From NCBI GenBank assembly GCA_028023455.1, contig JAQFVV010012400.1, forward strand, positions 15,493,490-15,557,489: 64,000 nt of DNA. The letters run 5' to 3'. This DNA is from Epiperipatus broadwayi (taxonomy: Eukaryota; Onychophora; Udeonychophora; Euonychophora; Peripatidae). The first letter of the stretch is position 1. The number at the start of each line of letters is the position of its first letter. Both the position numbers and the translations under genes were made by a program. Below are positions 24,001 to 37,619 of this stretch, one piece after another. The notes beneath the pieces were generated by a model. It saw nothing but the letters and a program-made list of their open reading frames with translations, was not told the origin of the DNA and did not search any database.

Positions 24001-24485
24001 CTGAACTATTTCCATCATCTAATATGCGTATTGAATATCTTTAGAAAAATTTAACTTTATTTAAATATTCCAAATACATTCAACTGTTAGTAATAGCACA
24101 CCAAACAGGTTAGTATATGCAGAATGTTTCGAGAGGTATTATTCTCCCTTCTTCTTCAGGTGTTGCTAGCCTGACCAGTGACACTACAAGTATGGGATTC
24201 GAACTGGGTCCTTAGATTCTTGAGTATTGAATTTTAAAGTAACACTCTAACCAACTGAGCATTACATTAAAATTCAATACTCAATAATCTAAGGATCCAG
24301 GTTCGAATTCAATGCTAATATTGTCACTGGTCAGGCCAGCAACACCTGAAGAAGAGGGGAGAATAATACCTCTTGAAACGTTGTGCATATACTAACCTGT
24401 TTGATGTATTTGGAATATTTAAATAATGTTGAATTTTTCTAAAGACATTCGATACACATATTCAATGATGGAAATAGTCCAATAT
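24001..24485. repeat. Fold-back element with tRNA-like core and hammerhead-like motif
   Basis: A long imperfect palindrome with arms of about 24001-24236 and 24270-24485 and a loop of about 33 bp. Both arms carry the segment from CTGACCAGTGAC / GTCACTGGTCAG outward, through a CTGAAGA ... GAAAC pair, to the outer ACTATTTCCATCATCT end. Towards the centre, on the minus strand, is a tRNA-like stretch with an A-box-like TGCTCAGTTGG (plus positions 24251-24261) and a B-box-like GTTCGAATCCC (plus 24194-24204). The right arm has its own B-box-like GGTTCGAATTC at 24300-24310. It looks like two opposed copies of a tRNA-derived SINE-like unit with a hammerhead-type tail. Confidence 0.7.
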
Positions 24486-27400
24486 AAAAATACAACAAGA
24501 ACACCATCATCACAAATCTTCAGGAAAACAAAGTCAATGGATGCCCTGTTTGACATTTTAATTAAATCATATTAGATCCAATATATGAATAAAAGAAACT
24601 AAAATTCAAAATCACCCATTGTGATTTGCAGTGACAAATTTCCACATTAAAAAAAAAATCATGTACTTGTATTTACAATGAAAGCTGTTGAACACTAAAT
24701 CATTGTAGACTACAAAAGAGAAAACAAATTACAGAACTACTGATTTATAATTTTTTTCATTAATTCCAATAACTATATTTTATAAATACATATACTACAG
24801 TCAATTAACCAAATTGATGTTTTTTCCAAGATAAGAATATGCCCAGCTCATCATTATAATAAAATATGCTAGGTATAGGGATGGTCAACACATATAAGTT
24901 AATATGTGGCATACAAATTTTGCACTACATTTTCAGTAGCTCTTTTTTTTTTATTATAATATAATAATGTACTATAGAAAAAATTTAAAGTTTAAATATT
25001 GCTTATTTTAATGAAACTTATCAGTCTATTTTGCTTTCATCAGACTTAATGTTTGGAATTAACTTTATAAATGAAAGCAGCATAACTTTTTTTATTTTGA
25101 ATCAATCAGCATGACCATGTTTTGTATTTTTCAGCAATTTCATAATAAACATAATTTTTGTAAAGACAAAAACATAAGACTTACAGAGGAAGAATAATTA
25201 CAAAATGAAAGTTAAAACCTATTATAGACAGAATTAAGTTATATCAAAAATTTCCAAATGTTGAGTTTACAGAGTGAACATGGAGCAAAAAAAAAAAAAA
25301 TTTTTTTTTTTTTAGTCAATGAATTTCAATTTTTGCTTCTTTTTTTTTTTCTGAATCTGTATTAATAAAAAATGTTTTTGTTTTTTTTTTCCTTTTGCAT
25401 AGTATCATTTTACAAAGATTCATGCTTACTTTCTATTTTTATAACCAGGGCTCAAAATGTACCAAATTTAGATCCATAATGGGTCATGTTGGCCGGTGTT
25501 TTATACATTGACCATTCTTGATATATAGCATACAGTGATTTATACATGTGTGGTATCTGCCTCAAGATTAAAATAATTAAAAGACAACAGAATTTTTTCT
25601 ATCATTTCAATATTAAGAAGTACAATAATAAATATACACACTTTTTTAAAAATTACTTAAAAAAAAATAAATAAATAATACAATTCATTACCTTAAAAAA
25701 TCAGTTGAAAACTTCCAGGAAATTAATAACAGAAATAATTATCTAAATAAATAAAAAATTATTGGTGATACTGGGAGAGGGAAATCATTTGCATATTAAG
25801 ATGCAATTATTAAATATTAAGAAATTACATTATGCATTTAAAAAAAAAAAAATTTGCTTTAATATATTTAAATGTATCGTTTTAATTTTTTGCTTTTTTA
25901 TTAACTTTAACAAGCTCACATCTCAGTTTTAAATTAATCACTTCACCAAGGAGAAGTAATATTAAAATTCCATATTCAATTTAAAAAAAGATACACATTA
26001 CAAAATCAAGTGGCCCTGTAGCTATTACTCCATGGATAATGAATTCTCTAAAAAAAATTACAATTTATTGTGAATGCACATACACACACAACAGAGCATA
26101 ATAATCATTCAACAAATTGAATAAAAAAAATTAAACCTCTAATCTAATGCTCCTTTCTTGCCCTTTATTTATTTAAAAGCCTTAACAGTTAACTTTTTTT
26201 TTTTTTTTCAAATAAAAAGTGTTTGGATTTCTTTAAGTTAAAAGATTAAAATGAAAAATATATATGAATAGCAAATCTGTTTTTTTTTAAAAAAAAAAAA
26301 AAAAGATTAGTCTTTGAACCATGAGTCAAATAAAATAGAAAAACATACATCACAAATGGGGAAATACTATTCAAAACAAATGTGATTTTCTATCTATATA
26401 CACATATACAATACAATACTATTAAAAATAGCTATCAATTTTAGTGTTTTAAAGCTTAGTTAAGTGAATCTAAAAAAAAAAGTTTTTCGTGCTATATTCA
26501 CACACACAAGTTTTGACTATTAGATGCTACAGACAGCAAATATATTGAAGATCATTACCTTATTGCAAGATTCTATGGCCAATACAAAGACAACTAACTA
26601 CACTGCTTCACAGCAAATCACTTAACATTCTTCCCTAGGTCTAGTGATATATAATTTTTAAAAAAAAATTGAAATACTATATTGTAATGTATAAATCTGT
26701 ATTAACTATGATGATTTAAGTTTTTATTTAAAAAATTATAAAATATTAAGAATTATAAAATTTTATCATGTATGCATTAACTTGTCTAACACTCCGTTAT
26801 TGTGCAAGTACATACAAAACTGTTGAAGGATGAAGAGAAGGGAGTCTACTTTTAATAAATAAAAAATAGAACTGTTGTTCTCTACTACTTCAGAGTTCAA
26901 ATATTGCCTGATTTCATGAGCAAATGATCATATGAATATTTATTTTTAAAACTTTACACTTATTTTCTTTGCTTTCAAATTTATAAATGAAAGAATCAGG
27001 TACATTCAACAAGGATTTTTATCAATTAAAGGCTCATATATTTTTCTGCCAAGAAACAATGGTATAAGTGTGAAAAAATTAATCTCACATTATAAGATAA
27101 AATGAATAGACTACTTTAAATAATGTGCATTATTAAATTTAAAACTTGCTCTTTTTATACCTCTTACACATATTTTATTACAGGTAAACTACCATTGAAT
27201 TTGTGATTTTTTGAACCAAAATTCTGCTGAAAATTTAAATAAAAATTAGGGTTAATACCTATAATTTTGTGTATATATATATATGTACATACTTTGCTGC
27301 TATTTGCATATGCATATTATATAAGAGATATATATTATATACAACCATCAAACGGGTACTAAAGATGTTAAGCAATTAAAAAAAAACAATTTTCACTATT

Positions 27401-28240
27401 TGTTATATTTTTCAATATGAATTAAAATTGACAATTTGTACTTAAAACAAACAATTTTAATTAGTATTTGGATGACGCAAATAAACAGACCTTATATCTT
27501 CACAAATTTCAGTTTCTGAATTGTAATGTTAGATATGAGCAACAATTGAACATTGTGTATCACTCAGAAAAACACCCTTTGATGTCAAAAGCCCAAGTGT
27601 TTCTTGTTTACTTTTTTGTGCATCATTAATAACTTTCGCACATACTTCTCATATATTTCTATTACTAAATAACTGCCAGTCAATATATAGCAGCAACACA
27701 ATCTGCTGAATGAAACTGATTGTGAACAGTTTTGTGCCAGAGGTAATTTAGTTATGCAAAAAAAAAAAAAAAACACATGAATAACATGAAATGTGAATTT
27801 GTGCCTATTTGTTTTATTTACACTGAGATTATTAATAAACTCCTTCAGTCCAAAGCAGTAATGGATTTTTTCACTACTCTGACTTGAATGATAGAATAAA
27901 TAGAAAACTGGGTCTGTGAAACATTTTGGAGCTCTCTTTTTTTTTTTTTTTTTGCCATGGAGCATTATTGAAAGATGTAACCACTACAACAAAAAGCTAG
28001 CTAATATAAATTTAAACACAAAGGAATCAAACATTTGAATGTGAACAATTAGCAGCACCACACTGAGCCAATGATGGGATCTCACACGAAGGTTATACTG
28101 AATATTTTTTGGCTGAGGTCAAATGCAAATATGTTGAAAAAAAATGAAAGGCACATTTCCAGAAGTTTAACAATCAGAAGTATATTCTCTTATTCTTCTC
28201 CTTCACTTTCTTTGCATGTCTTCATATAATTATATATATA
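24486..28240. other. AT-rich interval, nothing recognised
   Basis: Many homopolymer A and T runs and short AT microsatellites. No exon or element could be supported. Confidence 0.45.
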
Positions 28241-28470
28241 TTGCTTATGGCACTCTATTCATATACACATTAATGCAACAAATTTTCTTAAAAACTTCTT
28301 TATTTTCTTACGGTTTCGACTGTCCAGCAGTCTTCATCAGAGCTCGATCAAGGCAGTGAAGAAGATCGAGCTCTGATGAAGACTGCTGGACAGTCAAAAC
28401 CGTAAGAAAATAAAGAAGTTTTTAAGAAAATTTGTTGCATTAACATGTATATGAATAGTGTCATAAGCAA
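28241..28470. repeat. Near-perfect fold-back element with hammerhead-like arms
   Basis: Inverted repeat with arms 28241-28349 and 28364-28470 and a 14-bp spacer. The arms differ at only a few positions. Each arm holds CTGATGA, a GACTG/CAGTC stem with a CTGGA loop, and then GAAAC (minus strand, 28313-28340). In the plus-strand arm GAAAC has become AAAAC (28396-28400). Stem III is minimal at best and stem I only about two pairs, so this is a hammerhead-like rather than a fully formed ribozyme. Confidence 0.8.
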
Positions 28471-30189
28471 TATATATATATATAAGTTTAACAATCCTAT
28501 TTAGATCACATCCATTGGAAAATCTCATAACAGAATGGCAATTAAGATCTTTTCATAGCATTCGTTAAGAACATCCATGCAACTTTTCACTAATAATGTT
28601 ATTTTTTCTTCTTATTACAAAAATAATAATAATACCACATTATAAGCATTCTTATGATTATAAAAATTTATGTTCATTTTTTTTTGTAAACAAAAAAAAA
28701 GACATTCAGATAATAAATGTTAAGTTCTCAGCTCAAAGACTAATGGAGGTATCTAAACAGTGAATAACCTATGATTGACAATATTTGATCAATGCTGGTG
28801 GGAATTAATCATGGCTTGCTATGTTTTAATACAATTTATTTTAGCATCTCAATACTTAAAGATATATCATAAACTTTAGTGAACTTTTTTTAATTAACAT
28901 CATATCATTAAGAAGCATATTTTAAAATGAAATATAATTCCATCCTCATGATCAAAAGTAAATTTTATTTCTTAACATCAGAAATACATTTCACAGATTT
29001 TCTTTTCTTTTTTAAAGAGCATCATAAATAAGTAAAAATGATATTTTTATAAAAGGAAATATTAATAAATCTCATTACAAATAAGATTCCATGATAATTT
29101 TTTTTATAAAATCTCTTCCTTTTTTTTTTAAAAAAAAACAAAAAAAACAATACATATTGTTGTTTTATATTTTATGATAGTTCAGATTATCATCTATAAT
29201 AATATTTAACTGAAAAATTCAAATATAATTCTAAACCCAATATAGCTTTTCAATGCACATGTGTATATATATGTTCAATGTGTCACATTATTTTACAGAT
29301 TACGAATACAGACAAGAATTTAAATAAAAATTGAAGAGATTCTTCTAACCATTAGCTAAATTTATTTAGACATTTATAAATATATAAGAAATAGAAACAG
29401 GTTCATATCATTAGCTGAAATTCAAATATAAAATATTACTGATGTCAAACATTACTTTAATTTCAGTAGCTCTACCTGGAAATAAAAATAAGTCTGAATA
29501 AAATGGCACTTTATTCAGGCTTAAGTTTGTTTCACAATAGTGTTGTTGAAATTAAGGTCATTAATATTTATAAATGTATGGGTCAATGTATGTTTATAGA
29601 CTAATGCATACTATAAAAAAAGACATCAAGATAAAAAAAATACATCACTAATTTCTTTTTTTTTATTTTACTGAAATTATTACAACTGATGTTTCAGCCA
29701 AACCTCATTAGTCATCTTCAATATTTATTCTTTGCTCTATAATGGCTTGATTATTTAAATAATAAGATCAATAATAGTTAATTTTGAAGTTAGCCAACAA
29801 AATTTGAATAAAAATCAATCATCATAATATTTCAAGTAAAAATTAAAAAATTAAGAATATTTTCTTTCTAGCTTATGATTATTTATAAATAAATAAAAAT
29901 CACAATAGAATATTACTGAGCTTTTTTTATATACATGAATAAGATTTTACAATTTATATATAAAAGAAGACAAAGTCAAACCTCTACTTAATACAAATTG
30001 CTAGAGATATAGCCCTTCAAATTCCATTATAAAATAAATTTTTTAATCATTAAAACCACAAACTAATTCTACCAAAAATAATTCATAAAACACATAAACT
30101 TCATAATGGCTTTGTTATTAATGTATAATTCTATTACAGGATGATACAACATTTTTGGTTTTAAAGAAAGAATTTGTTTTCTATGTGAT
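28471..30189. other. AT-rich interval with one degenerate hammerhead-like relic
   Basis: On the minus strand at about 29691-29711 CTAATGA, a GGTTTGGCT spacer and GAAACATC resemble a decayed hammerhead or Penelope-like terminus. The core G is changed and stem II is weak. Otherwise nothing was recognised. Confidence 0.35.
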
Positions 30190-30525
30190 AATATGTTGGA
30201 CTATTTCCATCATCTATCATTGACTGTAAAATGCCTAGAAAATTTTAAACATTATTTAATTTGTTCAAATACAAACAATTCTCCACTCTTCTTCAGGTGT
30301 TGCTGACTTGACCAGTGACAATACTAGCATAGGAGTTGAACTTACATCTTTATATTCTTGAATACCGAATTTAAAGCCAATCAACTCAAATATTGTGTAA
30401 TCTAGGAATCTATATTGCTTTGTGTGTTATTCCTAACAGTTGTTTGTATTTGGAAAAGTTTAAATAAAGTTTAAAATTTTCTAGACATTCAACATTTAAT
30501 GACAGATACTGGAAATAGTCCAACA
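30190..30525. repeat. Fold-back element, sibling of 24001-24485
   Basis: Arms of about 30190-30290 and 30437-30525 match outward (TTGGACTATTTCCATCATCT against its inverse near 30505-30525). The inner part shares CTTCTTCAGGTGTTGCTGAC and CTTGACCAGTGACAAT with the 24-kb element. The hammerhead GAAAC portion is lost and the B box is degenerate. Confidence 0.65.
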
Positions 30526-31454
30526 TATTAACACATCTAAAATACCATCATCACAAACCTCCAGGCAAATACTAATAATTTGTTTTCAATTTAAAATAGA
30601 CTAATATTCATAATTACCAATTAGACTATTAAAATTTTACTATATCCAAATCAAAGAAAATTTGTTTTCAATTTAATAGACTAATATTTATAGTTACCAT
30701 TATACAACTAAAGTTTTACTATATATATATTGCAAGGGTATCTCTGGTCAGTATAAGAAGAAGCAGCAAAATGTTTAAATAAAATAATATGATAGTAGTT
30801 AATTAACTAGAGCTCATTCTTCATGCAAATATTAATTTGCTTTAGCCACTGTATACTCCAAACCTAACACATAGGAAAGCATGTTCTGAGCTATGGGGGG
30901 GGGGGTATTCTACGGGTTGTGTGTGCATGTGTTAATTGTGTATACTTTATCAGCAAGAATTAACAATTAATAAGTTTGTAAACAGAAATAATTTACTAAT
31001 GACAAAATAAAATAAATGGAATAATAAATAGCTAATAAAATTAATAACTAAAATCTTCTTTGAGAGATTTTCTTTCTTGAGTGCTTTTCAAGTTAGAAAT
31101 TATAATAAAAGTTCAAATGTTTAATCACTTTGTAATTTTACTGGTAACTTATTGCATTAAAAAATGATGTTAATTGCTAGATAGTTTTTCTGGAAATAGT
31201 TTCATTTAATTTATTATTAAAGATTACAATACAGTTCATGCTATAAATAATTCAAGTTCAAATATTATATCCTTATAGTTCCTTCATGGTTAAAAAACAT
31301 ATAATGTCGTTTTGACAAATTCCAAAATAGTTTTCATGCTTTAATTTTTTAAAATTTGTAAATATTCTTTTCATTTATTTGTCTTGAATATTCACAAATA
31401 ACAAACAACATGAAAGCATTAAAAGTCCCGGCTTTAAAATATCTTACCACTATC
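30526..31454. other. AT-rich interval with an 82-bp tandem duplication
   Basis: A unit beginning TTTGTTTTCAATTTAA at 30579 recurs at 30661 (about 30575-30725). A run of eleven G lies at 30895-30905. No gene was seen. Confidence 0.5.
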
Positions 31455-31668
31455 TTTATATATCATACCATTTAGAACTTCCTTTAACACTTTAACAATA
31501 CTATGTTTTATATCAAATCTTTATTATAACAGTTTCGACTGTCCTGCAGTCATCATCAGAGCTACAATGTCCAAATATATAATTATACTTGTTAAAATAA
31601 AGTTTTGATATAAAAAATAGTATTGATAAAATGTTAAAGGAAGTTGTAAATGGTACGATATATAAAAG
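31455..31668. repeat. Fold-back element with hammerhead-like motif on minus strand
   Basis: Arms of about 31455-31530 and 31590-31668 are imperfectly complementary. Between them, on the minus strand, lie CTGATGA (31553-31559), a GACTG...CAGTC stem and GAAAC (31532-31536). The motif is closely related to the 28.3-kb element but appears once, in the loop region. Confidence 0.65.
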
Positions 31669-34600
31669 TAGAAAACAATACATAGGAAAAAGAAGAAGAA
31701 TATTACATTACCACTATCTTGAAAGGCTTTTTTTTCTTCCTTTAGATATCTTCCTTCTTTTCAGTATCATTAAGTAAAAGCATTAAAGGCAGTTACACAA
31801 AGTGTCTGTATTCTTATTTCTTCTCTGACAATCTATTTGCAGAGTTCTATTTATCAAAAGCAGGTTTGAAACTAGTTGACAAGAAAAATAGATTGGGTAA
31901 TTAGACTAGGGTTGAAACCAGTGAGCTATTTACTTTAAGTTAGCACTTTATCTTCCATATAAATCTTAGTACAAAAAGTATCTCCATCACTTTAAGTAAA
32001 TAATAAAAAAATTAATTAGAAGTTTATACTTTTTTGTGTATTTTCTTTTTTCACTTAATATATAATTGATTTTGCTGCTTTTTCTTTTTTCTTCTACAAA
32101 AAAAAAAGATAGAGAATGAAAAAAATCTATCTCATTTTAATATTTTTCAATTTCATTTACATATCAGTGCTTTTTGTTGTATTTTTATAACTTTTTGGTG
32201 TCATCTCCCTAATAAATTTAGAATATCTTATTTTTTTAACAAAGGGAAAATTAATTAAATGAATATACAATGTTATTTTCCAAAATTATAATAATGTAAC
32301 TTTGGCATTGCCAATATAACTGTTACACAATATATATATATATTTGTGGTAAAAGACAAACCAACTATTTTATTTTTTTTGCAAATTTTATTATTTGGAA
32401 ATTATATCAGTAGTTTTGCAATTCTAAATGAGTCAAATGTGTTAAACATATCTGCAAATACTTGCCGATTATTTCTTAAATTATATTATCTAAAAAGATA
32501 TATCTTTTTTTTTTCTTCAATATTATTATACTTTGTTTCACTGATGCAATATGTTGTTATAACAAAACATTCAAACAAATCTATGAAGAACAGAAATACT
32601 AGTATTTATAATAAATATAAACTTGTTTTAAATATTCTATATAATAAATATAAACTTGTTTTAAATATTCTATTTCCCTAAAATGTACATTAAGATATTC
32701 AATGATTTATGACCAAAAGGAACCAACTAAGAATAAATAATTAAATTCAGTTTACCCTCCTCATTTATTGTAGTGATAAATATACTGTATATTTCTAACA
32801 ATTTCCAAGTATTTTTCAATAATACATTTGGCAACTATATTTGGTCAAATTGAAGCCAAAGCATGAACATTGTAACATAACAAAAATATTAACACTACAA
32901 AAATAATTTCTGATTTTAAATCAAATAAATAATTCTAACTTCGATCATTTTCTTAATGATATACTACATAATTTATTAAGTTTTGTTTGTCACACTACTT
33001 AAAGTTATCTATTATTAACTTTTAATGATGAATTCAGTATATATTAAAATTATATTAGCAAGGAGTTACATATCCCCAATTTTTTTACAAAGAAATAAAA
33101 ATGCACATGATCACTTTCAACCAACCCATTATATCTGTAGGGGGGGAGAAGTCTAATAATAAATAAATTAGATTTATGTATTTGCATAAAGATGTAATTA
33201 ATTAAAGATATTTATGACTCTTCAATTAGGCAGATTGGGTGAATGAACAAATTTTACAAATGGTAACATCATTAATTGAAAATAATAATAATAAATTTAG
33301 GGAGAAAAAAAAAATCAATCTAGACAATTACAATTTGCTTTAAACGAATTACAAAAAAAAAAATTGACAATATATATCAAAGATTACAATAATAACAATA
33401 ACGATATAATTTCAGAAAATAATAAGTTAATAATATACAACTCCTAGGTTTTAATTAAAAAGGTATATCTAAATACACTAAGTATATTTCCACATATTAT
33501 TAAAAGTCAAAATGAATTAACAGTCTTGAGAGTGTTCAATGTTGAAAAATTACGTTCTTTTATTTTCAAGAATTTGTTTTCACAGTTTTTATTATTATTA
33601 CTAGATGCTATAAAATCGATACTTGATTCCTAAAAATTGTACAAATACTATGCTCCAGAATCTTTTTCAGAGTCCTCAATAACACAATCTTTATAATGAT
33701 AATGGCATCTATACATCTCATTGCTGATCTTTTTCTCTTTTTTTGCCTTTAACTTTTCTGGATGTTACATTCTTTTTTTTTACATCTTTATATTGTAATA
33801 ATTTCAGAAATAATCAATATATTATTAAAAAAAATAATATTTGATATAACCTTTATTTTATTAGTATCTCTACTCTTGATTCACAAAAAAAAAAAAAAAG
33901 ATGAAATAAATATGTGAAACTTCCGCAGTAAATTTTTTTTTTTCAAACATTTCAACAACTTGCACATGACTGAGAATAGACTATGGATTCCTTCTTTAAG
34001 TTACTATTAATCTGTGAAAACTGTCCAAATGTTTCAATATTATAATTATGAGCAACAGCAATCAGATGTCCACCCCAAGATTAGCATATCATTAACATAC
34101 CCTTTCTTTAATTCCATGAAATTTCTTTGGGTGCTTGATCTATGATTCATTTATGCATAATTTCAATCATATATCTAGAATATAGTTTGCTTAATTTTAA
34201 TCAAGATTGGAGAGCAGTAAAACAAGCTGGACATTTCTTTGTACTTCGTCAATTCCTGACCTCTTTTATAACTATAAAGCTGTTTTCTAAGGAGATTTTC
34301 CTCTTTTCCAGAAAGATGTCTTAGATCTTTGGAGAGTTTGCATTATTTAATTTATAGGAAATAATAACATGGATATTATTTTACATATGCTTTCGTGATC
34401 ATTTCTTGTCGTCTGTTGCATAAAATTATTAGCCATATAATAGGAGCAGATATAAAGGATCAAAGATTGATTATAACATATCCTTAAGTTGGATGTTAGA
34501 TAGAATAAAAAAACTCTATGTAGAAATATAATGTTCTTATACTATTTCCAATAGTGATGGTCTAATATTGTAAACACTCAATTCTTTCTTTGCTTTGTCA

Positions 34601-36586
34601 GTATTTTTTCAAAGATATTTATTCTAACAATAGTTTAGCTTTTTTAGTGTTCAAGGTAAGTTTATATGTAAGTCTAAGATTTAAAAATGTTATAAAAAAT
34701 TTACAATAATTGTTAAAAATGTATCTTTTCTCTTACTATTTATTCAATTGTTTTTTTAACACTGCCCAAACAATTATTCTAACTAAAGATTAAAAATCAT
34801 ATATATTTACTCTTATTATTCAAATTATTTATTTAACACTATTCAAACAACTATTCTAACCAATGATTAAAAATCATATATTTACATTTCTTTATACTTA
34901 TGTTACTTATAATGTTAACATTACCTTACACAATAACCTCTATCATTTCATAAATTTATTATGATTGAAATAATTTTAATAATTTATTGAATACAACTTG
35001 AGAAAACTTTTTTTTTTAAATTAAAACAAAAAGATCAGAAAAATGGCTAACAAAATATGACTGGAAAATGAAAGTTATAGTTATTAACTGCCCTTTTTTT
35101 TTTTTTTGCAATTATACTAAAATAATTTAATTTTTCATTTTACAGAATACTTAAATTTAACTATAAAGTGCATATAGAAACAAAAATATAAATATATGAC
35201 TGAACTACTTACTTCCTTAAACAGCAGAAATTTAAGAAAACATTAAAATGTTAAATTGTTTGAATAATTTATTCACTTATTGAAAATGGTGATACTTCTT
35301 AATTAGTGAAATTAATGACAAAAAATTTAAGAAAAAGTATTGAAGTAAATTAAAATTCTCTAGGGAAGTGGGGAAGGGGGTGAATATCTCAGTAAAACAT
35401 TTGCCATTGTTTGAATTGTAGTTATGAATAACTTATATGCTCAGATATTCCATCTCAGAAGATTACTACTTAAGAAGGAAATAAAATCTATAACCAAAAA
35501 TACTTAAATAATAATAATAAAGCACATATAAAATTACTAGATAATTCTTCAGTATTAAAATATGCATCAGCAATTACAAAAAAAAAAACTTAAATAACAA
35601 TAAAGCCACCAGTACAGCAGATAAACCTATAAGTGAAATTTTCTAATATATATATATTAGATACAATTATAAAAGCAGTAGAACTGACCTAAAAATTCTT
35701 TATGCAAAAGTAACATTATTATCTTTATCAATTAATTATCCAACAGCAAGCTAAAACAGCTTTCCAATTGCTTACACAAATAGATTATATCATTGGTAAA
35801 TAAATGTCAGTGAAGAATTCCTGGATTGGGCATATTTTGCAGATTACTTCTAATCAAAAGCACAAAACAATTTTGTTAATAGTCACACCCAATATAGTAC
35901 ATAAACTGCATTTAAGAGCTATTAAAATTAGTTTCTAGTTTGATGTATTACATTTTATAACATGCCATTATAACAATTTTTACTTTCATTTAACATTTAT
36001 TATCATGCAAGTATAAAAATATACATTTTATTTCTGTAATAAACTATCTCATATATCAATTATCAATAAAATTAATTTTTGGAACATATATGAGTATGTA
36101 TGTAAAATTCTTTGCCAGAAAACAAATTCACATAAGTTACTATAAGCATACAGTAACATTTGATCACCGTCAGTGGTTATTTGCCATTGCTTTACATCCC
36201 TAAACGTAATTAATTATAATGTAATGATGACCCTTACATTATTAAGATATTTTCCATTAAACTGTTTACAATGCAACAACTCAAATTTAATATCAGTTTT
36301 GATTATCTTATTCTTGATTTTCAATGTATGCGTATTATGTCCACTGCCTGAAAGAAGTTAACTAATTCTTAGTCTATTCTTAAAAACAACCGAAAATAAA
36401 TACTTGATTATCACCAGAGATAGTTTGCTTGCCATTACTTACCACTAACTTAATATAATTTTTGTAGTATATCATAAACTGTTAAGAGTCCTTTATATTA
36501 TTATGATGTAAAGATAAATACATTTTATAGTAATATATTCCTTGGTTAAGAGTTATCAATATCAAACTGTTGTCTTTTTTTGTTTT
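31669..36586. other. AT-rich interval, small tandem duplications only
   Basis: A 33-bp unit is duplicated at about 32608-32672 and a 76-bp unit at about 34732-34885. Open frames here are short, A/T-biased and without family motifs. Confidence 0.45.
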
Positions 36587-37060
36587 CAGTCATCATCATC
36601 AGTATCATTTTCAAATATTATTGAGCTATTACAACATAAAGGTATCTCCAAGTTTGATCCAATAAAATTTCTTATTCATTAATCTCACATGTAGTCCCTT
36701 TTTTTTTTTTGGTCTTTTACAATCTCTTGGGATGCAAATGTTCATTTATTGTCATCTCTTCTAGGAATATAATCAGGCCATCTCTACTTCTGCTTATTTT
36801 TTTCCAAATATGCTCAGAATATATATCTGTATTTTATTGTGTTTTGATGTCTGTATTGATCTTCTATTAAGCATCCAAGTACCATATTTATATATAAGAA
36901 ATGATAAAACAGGGTTATTAAAATCTTTTCAAATATTAATATTTCTTTTCAATATTAAATTATTTTGACCAAAAACCTTATCCAAGTTCAATTCTAAGAT
37001 TAATTTCATGTTATGTTTCCATCTGCTCTGACAAAATATTTTTAATTGTTAACCTTTTTT
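36587..37060 (-). mobile_element. RTE-type LINE fragment (copy D)
   Basis: On the minus strand this ends in a CATCATCATCA tail (plus 36593-36603). It follows the ORF2 C-terminus backwards: the 'ctccaagtttgatcc' segment, 'tcttttacaatctcttggga', and then the 'tctaagattaatttcat' segment that encodes INHRI-type sequence. It is heavily decayed. Confidence 0.65.
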
Positions 37061-37619
37061 AATTTATATAATTCAAGCAAATATTATATTTTCTGAAATC
37101 ATTGATATTATTATCCTTAATATAGTTTGTTTGTTTTTTTAATTTTCCACATTTTATCAAAAACTAAATTTGGCATTACTGAAAAACTTAAAATTTACTA
37201 TTCTTTTCATTACCAACCCATATTAAATTCTATATTTGCTTTTATATTAAATTTAAAGTACTAAATTTAATTTTATAATTATAGAGAAAAGGCCGAGCCA
37301 GATATGAAGACATCCAAACCTTCAGAAGATTATTATATATAAACACAAATATGTATACATATATGAATATTATGTACTTTTTCTCATAAATGTGTTTACA
37401 ATTAAATTAAAAAGCTTTATTCTTACTACAATTTATGAATAATTTATATTTTTTTAAATAGGGGGGGGGGGGTGCTTTTGTTTTTTTTTTTACAATCATT
37501 TTTTTAAAGCTAAGTTTTTCTAGAAATAATTTTGTAGTTGTAAATATCATAAACTTCGTGAAATTATAATTTCAAAAATTTAATAAATGATTAACTTAAA
37601 GGGATAAAAATGGAAGAGA
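37061..37619. other. AT-rich interval with a G12 run
   Basis: No gene seen. Twelve consecutive G at 37461-37472. Confidence 0.5.

Noticed and set aside
27585-27965. 126-codon minus-strand frame
   Set aside because: It starts in a poly-A/T run, is broken by homopolymers and shows no recognisable domain.
29691-29711. Fifth hammerhead-type motif
   Set aside because: The core reads CTAATGA and stem II has at most two pairs, so it is a relic at best.
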